Translations under genes and position numbers: made by a program | Shown here: positions 1-8,397 of the stretch, piece by piece | How the letters are laid out: each line of letters begins with the position of its first letter | Position numbering within the stretch: position 1 is the stretch's first letter | DNA from: Bacteroidales bacterium | Lineage (GTDB): Bacteria; Bacteroidota; Bacteroidia; Bacteroidales; UBA932 | DNA: 64,000 nucleotides | Assembly (NCBI GenBank): GCA_017534745.1 | Contig: JAFXVX010000013.1 | Coordinates: 62,001-126,000, forward strand | Reading direction: 5' to 3' | The notes under the pieces: model-generated | Told to the model about the DNA's origin: nothing | The model's input: the letters and a program-made list of their open reading frames with translations, nothing else | Databases searched by the model: none

Positions 1-79
1 GAACTCTCTCCCCGTCGCCACATTCATCAAATGATACTTTGTCGGTTGTATTTTTCTCATAGTCAATAAATTAATTTCA

Positions 80-1039
80 TTATTCAAGAATTCGCCCCAT
101 TGCCATAATTATAAGGAAGGCCATATATAATGCCCATAGGAGGGTGAAGGCGATGCCGTCGCCGCGGCCGATGCGGGAGTTTTTGCCCGTGAAGATGGAG
201 AGCAGGAGCATCAGGGTCGAGGCGAGGAGGATACCTATGTCAAACGGGTCGATGTGTTCGAAAGAGAGGGGAGTAATAACCGCGGAGCCACCCAGGATCA
301 GCAGGATATTGAAGAGGTTTGAGCCGATGATGTTGCCGAGGGCTAGCTGTCCCTTCTTCTTTACAGCGGCAACGATGCAGGTCGCGAGCTCGGGGAGGGA
401 AGTCCCTCCGGCGAGAACTGTGATGGCGATGAATTTATCGCTGACTCCGATATAATATGCCAGTTCGGTGGCGCTGTCAACAAAGAGACGGCCGCCGAAA
501 ATAAGGGCGGCGAGACCGCCGAGTATGAAAAGAATCGAGACGAAAATGTTTCTCTTCTTGCTGTCCGACGGCTCATCCACGGTTTCCTTCCTTGCATTGA
601 TGAACTGGAAAGCCATATAGCCGGCAAAAAGGACAATGAGGATTATCCCGTCCAGGCGGGACAGGACGCGCTCGCCGGCAAGTCCCAATACTACAAGCAG
701 CACCGCTACCGCAATGTTGACCGGAATGTCGATCCTGCGGTTGGCCTTGGTGATGGGGATAGGAAGGATCATCGCCGTGACACCGAGGATCAGAAGGGTA
801 TTGAATATATTGGAACCGATGACGTTGCCGACTGCGACGTCTGCGTTTCCCTGGGCTGCTCCGATGAAACTGACGACCATCTCGGGCGCGGAAGTCCCCA
901 TCCCGACTATCGTAAGGCCGATGACAAACTCGCTGACTCCGAGACGGCGGGCTATCGATGAAGAGCCATCGACCAGCGCTTCTGCACCTGCGACTATGAG
1001 GCCGAGACCGAGAAGGAGTAGGATTACGTCTAAAAACAT
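80..1039 (-). CDS. Calcium/sodium antiporter (CaxA/YrbG family)
   Basis: Inner-membrane cation antiporter of 319 aa, the usual length for the bacterial YrbG-type branch of the Na+/Ca2+ exchanger superfamily. The two inverted alpha-repeats that build the ion path are both visible: GMGTSAPE followed by GNVIGSNIFN near residues 46-80, and AGGTSLPE followed by GNIIGSNLFN near residues 210-245. The acidic residues in the two (T)S(A/L)PE motifs are the expected Ca2+ ligands. Between the repeats lies a short charged loop near residue 155. About ten hydrophobic segments can be counted. It lies 18 bp downstream of rlmD on the same strand and could be co-transcribed with it. Family is clear; ion preference is inferred. 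Confidence 0.93.
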   Translation of the reverse strand: MFLDVILLLLGLGLIVAGAEALVDGSSSIARRLGVSEFVIGLTIVGMGTSAPEMVVSFIGAAQGNADVAVGNVIGSNIFNTLLILGVTAMILPIPITKANRRIDIPVNIAVAVLLVVLGLAGERVLSRLDGIILIVLFAGYMAFQFINARKETVDEPSDSKKRNIFVSILFILGGLAALIFGGRLFVDSATELAYYIGVSDKFIAITVLAGGTSLPELATCIVAAVKKKGQLALGNIIGSNLFNILLILGGSAVITPLSFEHIDPFDIGILLASTLMLLLSIFTGKNSRIGRGDGIAFTLLWALYMAFLIIMAMGRILE

Positions 1040-1057
1040 AGCCTGCGAATTTAGGAA

Positions 1058-2464
1058 TTATTTGCGGATGCAGCAAACCACGTTTTCAACGTGCATCGTG
1101 TGGGGGAACATATCTACCGGCTGAACAGAGACTATCTCATAGTCTTCGCAGAGGATTGCAAGGTCACGGGCCTGAGAGGCAGGGTTGCAACTGACATAGA
1201 CGATACGCTTCGGGGCTGCCTCGAGGATGACCTTTGCGACATCCGGGTGGATGCCGGCGCGAGGCGGGTCCAGGATGACGACATCCGGCCTGCCATGCTT
1301 GGCAATGAATTTCTTATTGAGGACGTCCTTCATGTCGCCGGCGAAGAACTTGCAGTTGGTGATCCCGTTGACTGCGGCATTCGCCTCAGCATCTTCAATC
1401 GCTTCCGGAACATACTCTATACCAATGACTTCTCGGGCTTTTTTCGATATGAACTGGGCGATGGTGCCGGTCCCAGTGTAAAGGTCATAGACAAGCTCGT
1501 TGCCAGTGAGGGCGGCAGCATCGCGCGCTACTCCGTAGAGCCGTTCAGCCTGGAGCGAATTGGTTTGATAGAAGGATTTCGGCCCGATCTTGAAACGAAG
1601 GTCCTCCATTGTCTCGTAAATCGCTTCGTCGCCGTAGTAGAGGTGACATTCGCGGTCGGTTATCGAGTCGTTGAGTTTGTCGTTGATGACATAATATAAA
1701 GAGGTAATCTCCGGGAATTGCTTGATCAAGGCATCCAAAAGGGAAGTCCGGAGCTTCTTGTCTTCACGGCAGAAGCACATAATGAGCATCAGGCCGCCGG
1801 CTTCTGTGAGGCGTACGAACATGTTGCGGAAAAAGCCGGTCTTCTCCCTTATGTCGAAGAATTCGAGGCCGTTACGAAGACAGAAGTCCTTGACAAAGAG
1901 GCGGATGGCGTTGCTCGGGTCCTTCTGGAGGTGGCAATCCCGGATGTCCAGTACTTTGTCGAAAAACTTCCCGACGTGGAAACCGAGGCCACAGCGCTCT
2001 TCTGCCGAGAGGGACTCAGGGTCCTCTCCAGGAAGGATCCAGCGCTTCGCTGATGCGCTGAATTCCAACTTGTTGCGGTAATACTCCGTCTTGGGGGAGG
2101 GGAGAGTCGGCTTGACTTCCGGCACTTCCAGATGGCCGATGCGGACCAGCTGGTCCACGACCTGCTGGCGTTTGGCTTCCAGCTGTTTGGAATAGGGGAG
2201 AGGTTGCCAGCGGCAACCGCCGCAGACGCCGAAATGCGGGCATAGGGCCGGCAGACGGTCAGGCGACGGCTTCACGATGCGCTCGATGCGCGCCTCCAGG
2301 TAGTTTTTCTTTTTCCTGTAAACCCTGAGGTCAACGACGTCTCCAGGGACTGCGAAATCCATGAACACAACCTCGCCGTCAACCCTCGAAAGCGCTTTGC
2401 CTTCAGCAGCGACCGCCTCGACGGTCACGTTCTTCAGCTCGATATCAACTTTCTTTCTGGACAT
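1058..2464 (-). CDS. rlmD: 23S rRNA (uracil-5-)-methyltransferase RlmD (RumA)
   Basis: SAM-dependent methyltransferase of 468 aa of the TrmA/RlmD family, expected to make m5U in 23S rRNA. An N-terminal TRAM-like RNA-binding domain spans about residues 5-60. The 4Fe-4S cysteines are in CPHFGVCGGC near residue 75. The SAM-binding motif YDLYTGTG is near 325, the LDPPRAG motif near 400, and the catalytic cysteine in VSCNP near 425. I start at the ATG at 2464 (MSRKKV) because the residues of the longer frame upstream of it fall in the intergenic region and lie before the TRAM domain. RlmC or another paralogue cannot be excluded on sequence alone. Confidence 0.92.
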   Translation of the reverse strand: MSRKKVDIELKNVTVEAVAAEGKALSRVDGEVVFMDFAVPGDVVDLRVYRKKKNYLEARIERIVKPSPDRLPALCPHFGVCGGCRWQPLPYSKQLEAKRQQVVDQLVRIGHLEVPEVKPTLPSPKTEYYRNKLEFSASAKRWILPGEDPESLSAEERCGLGFHVGKFFDKVLDIRDCHLQKDPSNAIRLFVKDFCLRNGLEFFDIREKTGFFRNMFVRLTEAGGLMLIMCFCREDKKLRTSLLDALIKQFPEITSLYYVINDKLNDSITDRECHLYYGDEAIYETMEDLRFKIGPKSFYQTNSLQAERLYGVARDAAALTGNELVYDLYTGTGTIAQFISKKAREVIGIEYVPEAIEDAEANAAVNGITNCKFFAGDMKDVLNKKFIAKHGRPDVVILDPPRAGIHPDVAKVILEAAPKRIVYVSCNPASQARDLAILCEDYEIVSVQPVDMFPHTMHVENVVCCIRK

Positions 2465-2485
2465 ATCAAACAAAGATAACCCATT

Positions 2486-2501
2486 TTGCACAAATGTGCA
2501 A
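2486..2501. promoter_or_regulatory. Operator-like palindrome between divergent genes
   Basis: The sequence TTGCACAAATGTGCAA is a perfect inverted repeat of two 7-bp arms with a 2-bp spacer. It lies in the 86-bp gap between the divergent starts of rlmD (2464) and the secreted protein at 2551, next to -7-like boxes on both strands (TATCTTTG on the minus strand at 2471-2478, TATATTTG on the plus strand at 2518-2525). Position and symmetry suggest a dimeric regulator site; no regulator can be named. Confidence 0.35.
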
Positions 2502-2550
2502 CCAAAGATTTTTTTCATATATTTGTGTGGATACGTTAAATCAAGTGTTT

Positions 2551-4059
2551 ATGAGCACTCTCCGCAAACTGCTCCTCTCTTTGCTCCTGCTTTCGGCAAT
2601 CCTGCCGCTGCAGGCGCAGAAAGGCCTTCCGGCAGTATTTACAGGCAGTTACGACGCCCTTTCCCACGCGCCCGTATGGCACGGAAAAGACCTTTATGTC
2701 AACCCGTATCCCGGTGGACAGACCCGGGAATATGTCATCCTCCGCGATTCGGACGGTCGCGGCGGCATCTGGGACAACGTCATGATGGACTGGAGCATCC
2801 CTCCGGTAGAGTGCCAGTTCCTGACTTTTGCGACACCGGACATGCTCTGTGTCCGCTCCAAGGAAGGACGACTAGGCGTCTATTGCGACGAAGCCCTGTC
2901 CGAGATCCTCGACGGCGGAGTCATCCCGCCGCTGCCATTTGAGCAGGGCCGTTTCCAATATTCAGTCAATTCAGGGTTAATCAAAAACATCCTCGTCGGA
3001 GTGGACAACCGCTGGGGAGTGATTGGAGGCGACGGCAGCTTCCTTGTCCCGACCCGCTATGAATCGGTGGATGCGGCCGTCCAGGCCATTGCCGAACGCG
3101 ATAAGTATCTCAAACCCAGAGGTATGGCGGATTGCGATTTCCTGATGCAGACAATCGCAAAGCTTGACCTTGACGGCGACTGGCTCCGTTCCGACTGGAC
3201 TTACCAGGATCCTGTGACCGGGCTGTTGTTTTTTACGCTTAAGGAGCTGCCCTGGTCGGGGCCCTATTTCTTCGTTCCGGAGACGGATCCTCGTGATGTG
3301 GCCCAGGCTTTGTCCGAGGGGATCACCCTGTCGCCGATTCTCTGCGTGTCCGATGGCCTAGTGACAGTGGCGGAAGCCGATTGTGCCTACGGCGATGTAG
3401 TCTTCGCGGAGCAAATTCGACCAATCTGGTGGATGGGCGAGGGTTTTCTCTGCCTTCCGCTTAACGACTGCGTGATAAAGTGTGCGAAGGAAGGGGAGCG
3501 CATCGCCCTCGGCAAGAAGATGGTTTTCTACGGCATCAAAAGCCCGTTAGACTCCTACCACATGGGCTATATCTTCAAGGGCGGCAGTGAATTCCTGGAT
3601 GGCATTTTCATTCTCAGGACCAGCGGGGATGAGGTGGCTGGCGAAAGATACGGCTGGTACAAGGATTTGGGCCCGAATCCTTACCTTGGTATGGGTTTCT
3701 TCCATGAGGAGTATGTCCGTAATGAAGGTGACTGGGGGACTGCCGAAGAGCAGATTGAGTGGTTTAATAGTCGAAGCACAGGCTTCCGTATGGAGGAGTT
3801 TTTCTACATCGCTTTCTACGACAAAGAGGAAAAAGCCCTGGTCCTCACCTTCGGGGACGATATGGGCCTTCCGGCAATGTATCTTCCCATGACGGCCGCC
3901 CAGGCGAAGCAGGTGGAGCGCGAAGGCGGGATCTACGACAGGGGAGACTGGGTGTTCTTAGCGACCCCGTATCTCGACGAGGACAGGGAGATCCGATACA
4001 AAGACATCTACTTGAAGACCCCCGAAGGCAGGGAATTCGGCAAATTCGTACCTAGATAA
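2551..4059 (+). CDS. Secreted protein with WG-repeat-like segments
   Basis: A 502-aa protein with a signal peptide (residues 1-17, hydrophobic LLLSLLLLSA core, cleavage likely after LQA). Around residues 105-175 it has WG-repeat-like units such as RWGVIGGDGSFLVPTRYE, a fold of short beta hairpins found in many Bacteroidota exported proteins. The rest is rich in aromatic residues and has no catalytic motif I recognise. I start at ATG 2551, directly before the signal peptide; the frame extends further upstream but into the promoter region. It is followed after 9 bp by a second WG-repeat gene and then a small membrane protein, so the three are probably one operon. Function unknown. Confidence 0.75.
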   Translation: MSTLRKLLLSLLLLSAILPLQAQKGLPAVFTGSYDALSHAPVWHGKDLYVNPYPGGQTREYVILRDSDGRGGIWDNVMMDWSIPPVECQFLTFATPDMLCVRSKEGRLGVYCDEALSEILDGGVIPPLPFEQGRFQYSVNSGLIKNILVGVDNRWGVIGGDGSFLVPTRYESVDAAVQAIAERDKYLKPRGMADCDFLMQTIAKLDLDGDWLRSDWTYQDPVTGLLFFTLKELPWSGPYFFVPETDPRDVAQALSEGITLSPILCVSDGLVTVAEADCAYGDVVFAEQIRPIWWMGEGFLCLPLNDCVIKCAKEGERIALGKKMVFYGIKSPLDSYHMGYIFKGGSEFLDGIFILRTSGDEVAGERYGWYKDLGPNPYLGMGFFHEEYVRNEGDWGTAEEQIEWFNSRSTGFRMEEFFYIAFYDKEEKALVLTFGDDMGLPAMYLPMTAAQAKQVEREGGIYDRGDWVFLATPYLDEDREIRYKDIYLKTPEGREFGKFVPR

Positions 4060-4068
4060 CCGAAGCCT

Positions 4069-5409
4069 ATGAAAAAGATACTCACTCTTGCAGTTTTACT
4101 TCTTGTCGCCCTGTCTGCGAGCGGACAGAGTGCCATCCGCCAGCTTGAATCCCTCGCCGGCAGATCGATAAGCAGCAATTATCACGAGGTCAGCCCCGCA
4201 TCGAGGGTTGACGACGATTACAGCAGCAGCTATAGCACCTCCAGCAGCTATTCTTCAGGCTATTCGGGCAGTTCTCTGGAATCTTCGTTCTACGAGCTCG
4301 GAAGAGCCCTCAGTGCGAGTTTTTTCGACTGGATCGACAACCTGATTGAAAGGGCCCGTGAAAAGAGAGCCCAAAAGCAGGCTCTCCGTGCCCAGGGCTA
4401 CACGACCCGCTCCAATGCGACCAAATACACCCGGACAAGCAATTACAAGCTCCGGGATGTCAAGCCAGTCAACGCCGGCAAGACCCTGCCTGCCCAGACC
4501 GGCGCAGCGGGGGATTACTCAGTCTATGCCAAATACGACAAGAAGGGCAACCCCAAGTACGGAATTCAGGGAGCGAAAGGGAAGTGGGTCTATAAGCCTG
4601 TGTCAGAGGGAATTAACATAGTCGGCCTTCACGGCGCGACTGTCACGAAAGACGGCAAGACCGGCATCATCGACCCTGTGACCGGCAAGATCGTGGAAGA
4701 GCTTTCCTACGACAAATACCACGCATTCTGCTATCCCGACAGCCCTTCTAATATGATTATCGGCCTCGGGAAGACCGCCTCGGACGGCAAAGAGACCTGG
4801 CAGCTTTTCCAGCCCGATGCGGACGGCAATTACGTCTCTGATGGCAAGGAGTACGCCTCGGTACGTTTCTTCGAAGACGGCACCGGGCAGAAGATCATGT
4901 ATCAGGAGCAAGGCGGCAAGATCGGCCTTCTGAACGGGAGAGGGGAGAGCATACTCCCGCCGGTCTTCGACGGACTCGACAATCTCAATTACACCGTCGA
5001 AAATGTCGCTTACTATCAGGCAACTGTGCAGACCGACAGGGGAGCGAAGCTCCAGGGAGTCGTGGATGAGACCGGCAGGAGTATCATCCCGTGCAGCTTT
5101 GACAATGTGGACGCCAAATCCTTCGGCGCCTACGGGATCAAGGTCGAAAGCGAAGGCAAACAGGGCGTTTTCGATGTGGACGGCTACCAGATCCTTCCTC
5201 CCGGATTCGACAGGGTAGAACTGGACCATTTCTACGACGGGCAGAAGCACCGCGCCTTCTACCGCGGCTACACGACCGACCGCGACGGCCACCAGGTCAG
5301 CATCCTCGTGGACACCCACGGCAACCCGCTGACTGAGTTCGTCCCCGGCATTGCTTCGTCCAGCCTAATCGAGAATCTTGCCGCAGAACTTGAGGAATTC
5401 AGAATATAA
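4069..5409 (+). CDS. Secreted WG-repeat protein
   Basis: A 446-aa exported protein with a signal peptide (MKKILTLAVLLLVALSASG, residues 1-19). Residues 45-75 form a serine/tyrosine-rich low-complexity stretch, followed by a basic helix (residues 95-115, REKRAQKQALRAQG). From about 150 to 440 there are repeated WG-type units, seen as GKTGIIDPVTGK, GKIGLLNGRGESILPPVFD, LQGVVDETGRSIIPCSFD and KQGVFDVDGYQILPPGFD. Such repeats act as binding modules in other proteins, but no ligand is known here. It sits between a related secreted protein and a small membrane protein with gaps of 9 and 12 bp, which supports a shared envelope role. Confidence 0.8.
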   Translation: MKKILTLAVLLLVALSASGQSAIRQLESLAGRSISSNYHEVSPASRVDDDYSSSYSTSSSYSSGYSGSSLESSFYELGRALSASFFDWIDNLIERAREKRAQKQALRAQGYTTRSNATKYTRTSNYKLRDVKPVNAGKTLPAQTGAAGDYSVYAKYDKKGNPKYGIQGAKGKWVYKPVSEGINIVGLHGATVTKDGKTGIIDPVTGKIVEELSYDKYHAFCYPDSPSNMIIGLGKTASDGKETWQLFQPDADGNYVSDGKEYASVRFFEDGTGQKIMYQEQGGKIGLLNGRGESILPPVFDGLDNLNYTVENVAYYQATVQTDRGAKLQGVVDETGRSIIPCSFDNVDAKSFGAYGIKVESEGKQGVFDVDGYQILPPGFDRVELDHFYDGQKHRAFYRGYTTDRDGHQVSILVDTHGNPLTEFVPGIASSSLIENLAAELEEFRI

Positions 5410-5421
5410 AAGGGGAGTGCC

Positions 5422-5919
5422 ATGCTTAAAAGGATTTTTGCTTATTTGGCTCTATCACTGATAGTTACGTGCGCCGCAGCGCAGAAGCATCCCTGGCTTG
5501 AGCAGCAGGATTCTGCGACTCGGGCAATGCTTGAGCAGTACGGCGCATCGGAAGAGTATCTCTCGATGCAGGATCAGATGTTAGAGATTGAAAATCAATC
5601 AAATAGAGCAGCAGAACAAGAGAGACAAACCAAGCTTATAATCCTCGGAATATCGCTTCTGGCTGCCCTCTGGCCGGTTATTTCAGGCATCCGCATGATC
5701 AGCAACAGTGAGAATAAAACCCGTGGGGGAGTTATCGCCGCAATCGGCATCCTCCTCGCCGGCGCCGGCGTCCTTTTCGCCCTCAACTACGGCACCCTCA
5801 TGCTCCGCCACAAAGAGCCAGCCCTTTTCAACTTCCTCTTCGCATTAATCTTTGTTATCGCCCTAATAGTCGTCGCGATCCTAATGCTCCGTAAAGATAA
5901 TTCTTCAAAATCAAATTAG
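5422..5919 (+). CDS. Small membrane protein with signal peptide and three TM segments
   Basis: A 165-aa protein: a signal-like N-terminus (residues 1-20, ending CAAAQ), a charged glutamine/glutamate-rich helix (residues 25-70) likely to be a short coiled coil, then three hydrophobic segments near 73-93, 103-124 and 135-157. The C-terminus is short and polar. I do not recognise a family. It is the last gene of the three-gene group starting at 2551, so it may anchor or partner the two WG-repeat proteins in the envelope. A weak GGGAT/ATCCC hairpin at 5927-5942 follows the stop codon. Confidence 0.7.
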   Translation: MLKRIFAYLALSLIVTCAAAQKHPWLEQQDSATRAMLEQYGASEEYLSMQDQMLEIENQSNRAAEQERQTKLIILGISLLAALWPVISGIRMISNSENKTRGGVIAAIGILLAGAGVLFALNYGTLMLRHKEPALFNFLFALIFVIALIVVAILMLRKDNSSKSN

Positions 5920-5998
5920 TAAGCAGGGGATTATTTTATCCCTATTACTTAACATAATATAAATTGTGTAACAAAAGGGGATTCAAGGGGACTGGACG

Positions 5999-6610
5999 TC
6001 AGATCTCGATGGCGAGGCTGAAACAGAACGCGCTGACGAAACGGTCGGCACGCATTACGTTGTTCTTCGGGACGATTTCTTCCGTGTCCGGGTCGTAGAT
6101 ATTCGGCTTATAGTAAATAAGTCTGTACGTGAATCCGAAATTGATGTGGGTTGTCGTCGTGACGGCAAAGCTGTAGCCGAATCCGCCGCGGACGAGTGCG
6201 CCGGCCCTGAACGGTTTTTCAAGCGGGATTGCCGTGCCTGCCCCCGCCTGGAAGAAAAATCCGCCCCCTGAAGGCGTCATGTTCGCAAATACGTACATGG
6301 CGCGAAGTTCAATCGGCACCGTGCGTAGCCCGGGCTCAAGGCCCGAATAGCCAGACAGCATCGAAATCCGCCAGAACGGATTGATGTTGGCTGTCGCCAT
6401 CGCGAGCACCTCGCCGATGGGATGAATCTCCCTGTGGACGGCCTTGTCATAGACCCTGTAGCCGACGTCAGTCCTGTAAGCCGTGTTGTTGTATGAGGCG
6501 AAGTTGTATGAGGACGAGCCCTCGACGCCGAAGGAAAACCTCCTGGCATCGGCCGGCAGGACTGTCAAAATGGCAGTTAAAGCGCTCAATATTAACAACT
6601 TACACCGCAT
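5999..6610 (-). CDS. Outer-membrane beta-barrel-like protein
   Basis: A 203-aa exported protein with a signal peptide (MRCKLLILSALTAILTVLPADA). The mature part alternates polar and aromatic residues in strand-like blocks and ends in a hydrophobic residue, as small eight-strand outer-membrane barrels of Bacteroidota do. ATG 6610 was chosen because it overlaps the stop codon of the upstream gene (TGATG), the usual sign of translational coupling; the frame also opens at a TTG three codons earlier. It forms a pair with the barrel-like gene at 6610-7167. Substrate or role unknown. Confidence 0.7.
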   Translation of the reverse strand: MRCKLLILSALTAILTVLPADARRFSFGVEGSSSYNFASYNNTAYRTDVGYRVYDKAVHREIHPIGEVLAMATANINPFWRISMLSGYSGLEPGLRTVPIELRAMYVFANMTPSGGGFFFQAGAGTAIPLEKPFRAGALVRGGFGYSFAVTTTTHINFGFTYRLIYYKPNIYDPDTEEIVPKNNVMRADRFVSAFCFSLAIEI

Positions 6611-7167
6611 CAAAAGCAATACATTATGCCAACAGAAGGCATCCAGGCCCTTGTCAGGCCTTCGAGATAAATCCTTGTCTTACTGTTATTTACATCAAAA
6701 TGGAGCCCCAGGTCAGCGTTGATTTCAAGGGAAAGCCTGACACACGGCTTAGGACTGTAGGCAATCCCAAATTCGCCGCTCAGGGCCACTGCAGGGCCGA
6801 AAATACCGTCCCTTTCACGCACATAACCAAGCATCGCCCCGGGGCCGGCATATACCGTAAACTCCCCTTCCGACTCGCCGCAGGGCTTTCTGAAAAAAGT
6901 GTAATCGTAGAAGAACCGGAACATCCCTCCCGGATGATTGACCTTTCCGAGCAAAAGCCCGGAAAAATCGAGCAGGCCCTCGAATGTCGCCGTGCACTCC
7001 CCTCCCGCGGCTGGCACTTCAACCACGACACCGCATCCCTTGGGTGAAAACAAAGCACCTGCCGAAACCTTCTGCGCTGATAAAGAGAAGGATACGGCAA
7101 GCAGCAAAGTCGCGCTCACAAGCAGCGACACAAGCCTGGGTTCAGTACACACGCCGAAATATAGCAA
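6610..7167 (-). CDS. Outer-membrane beta-barrel-like protein
   Basis: A protein of up to 185 aa with a signal-peptide-like N-terminus (LVSLLVSATLLLAVSFSLSAQ) and a mature part of amphipathic strands ending in a terminal phenylalanine (GIMYCF), as in outer-membrane barrels. No ATG precedes the signal sequence, so the start is TTG 7167 or a GTG a few codons later; the coordinate is therefore uncertain. Its stop overlaps the start of the next barrel gene by one base, so the two are coupled. Two small barrels in tandem suggest related or paired envelope functions, but no assignment is possible. Confidence 0.6.
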   Translation of the reverse strand: MLYFGVCTEPRLVSLLVSATLLLAVSFSLSAQKVSAGALFSPKGCGVVVEVPAAGGECTATFEGLLDFSGLLLGKVNHPGGMFRFFYDYTFFRKPCGESEGEFTVYAGPGAMLGYVRERDGIFGPAVALSGEFGIAYSPKPCVRLSLEINADLGLHFDVNNSKTRIYLEGLTRAWMPSVGIMYCF

Positions 7168-7191
7168 TTTTTCCGCTGATAGTAGCAGGGT

Positions 7192-7223
7192 TTTGCTAAT
7201 TCGGTCAAAAATTGATAAGTTTG
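7192..7223 (+). promoter_or_regulatory. Bacteroidota-type promoter for the acetyltransferase-like gene
   Basis: TTTG at 7192-7195 and TAAGTTTG at 7216-7223 are 20 bp apart and match the Bacteroidota -33/-7 consensus (TTTG, TAnnTTTG). The gene start at 7260 lies 36 bp downstream. Confidence 0.7.
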
Positions 7224-7259
7224 CAGAACGTGTAGCTTGAAAACAAAACCTCTTTTTTT

Positions 7260-8393
7260 ATGTCAGTCTCAGTAAGAAGGGTTGAGTCCAGAAAGGACCT
7301 GTTGGAATTCGCAGAGTTCCCCATTCGTCTGTACAAGGACGTCCCTTATTACGTTCCATCCCTTATCCTTGACGAGTTAGCGACTCTTGACCCCGCCAAA
7401 AACCCTGCCTCAGAGTTCTGTAGCCAGGCTCTTTTCCTCGCCGAAGATGAGGACGGCAGGACAGTAGGCCGCGTCGCCGCCATCATCAACACCATCGCCA
7501 ACAGGGACTGGGACCACGCCGAAGTCCGCTACGGCTGGTTCGATTTTATCGACGACAGGGCTGTTTCCGCCGCGCTCATAGCCGCGGTGGAGCAGTTTGG
7601 CCGTGAGGCCGGGATGACCGAGATCAACGGTCCCCTTGGATTCACCGATTTCGACCCTGAAGGCATGCTGGTGGAAGGTTTTCAGGAGATGAGTTCCTTC
7701 GCGCTGAAATACAATTTCCCTTATTATAAGGAACATATAGAGGCGCTGGGCTTTGAGAAAAAGATTGACTGGCTCGAGTACAAAGTCTATATCCCTAAAC
7801 AGATTCCGGAAAAGATTCTCCGCGTGGCATCCATCGTAGAGGAGAAGTTCGGGCTTCGCGTCAAAAAGATTACCAGGAAGATGGTCCGCAAGGAAAAGAT
7901 AGGCCATCGCATTTTCGAGCTAATCAACCGCACCTATCAGGGTCTTTACAATTTTACGGTCCTGACTCCCAGGATGATAGACAAGTATGTCAAGGACTAT
8001 CTCGCAATTCTGGATCTCAAATTTGTGAGCATGGTCGTGGACAGCGAAGACAACATCGTCGGCATCGGCATCTCGATGCAATCGATATCCAGGGCCTCCC
8101 GCAAAGCCGGTGGGCGCCTCTTCCCCTTCGGCTGGTTCCATCTCATGAAGTCGATGTTTCTCCACTATGAGGAGTCCTGCGAACTCCTCCTTATCGGAAT
8201 AGACCCCCAGTGGCAGGATAAAGGCGTCAATGCCCTTATATTCAAGGATTTAATCACAACATTCAATAAATGCGGCTTCAAATACGCCGAGACCAACGGC
8301 GAGCTTGAGACTAACCTCAAGGTCCGCTCCCTGTGGAACCTCTTCGAAGCCGACCAGACCAAACGTCGCCGCATCTACGGCAAAACTCTATAG
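7260..8393 (+). CDS. GNAT-fold N-acetyltransferase-like protein
   Basis: A cytosolic 377-aa protein that resembles the large Bacteroidota family annotated as GNAT-domain hypothetical protein. The N-terminal part has the conserved motif FPIRLYKDVPYYVP (residues 19-32), the middle carries NGPLGFTDFDPEGMLVEGF (about 123-141), and the C-terminal half ends with a GNAT-like block in which GIDPQWQDKGVNALIFKDLI (about 315-335) stands where acetyl-CoA is usually bound, followed by AETNGELETN. No substrate can be named. It has its own promoter and is followed after 4 bp by rarA, so the two are probably co-transcribed. Confidence 0.7.
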   Translation: MSVSVRRVESRKDLLEFAEFPIRLYKDVPYYVPSLILDELATLDPAKNPASEFCSQALFLAEDEDGRTVGRVAAIINTIANRDWDHAEVRYGWFDFIDDRAVSAALIAAVEQFGREAGMTEINGPLGFTDFDPEGMLVEGFQEMSSFALKYNFPYYKEHIEALGFEKKIDWLEYKVYIPKQIPEKILRVASIVEEKFGLRVKKITRKMVRKEKIGHRIFELINRTYQGLYNFTVLTPRMIDKYVKDYLAILDLKFVSMVVDSEDNIVGIGISMQSISRASRKAGGRLFPFGWFHLMKSMFLHYEESCELLLIGIDPQWQDKGVNALIFKDLITTFNKCGFKYAETNGELETNLKVRSLWNLFEADQTKRRRIYGKTL

Positions 8394-8397
8394 CGAA

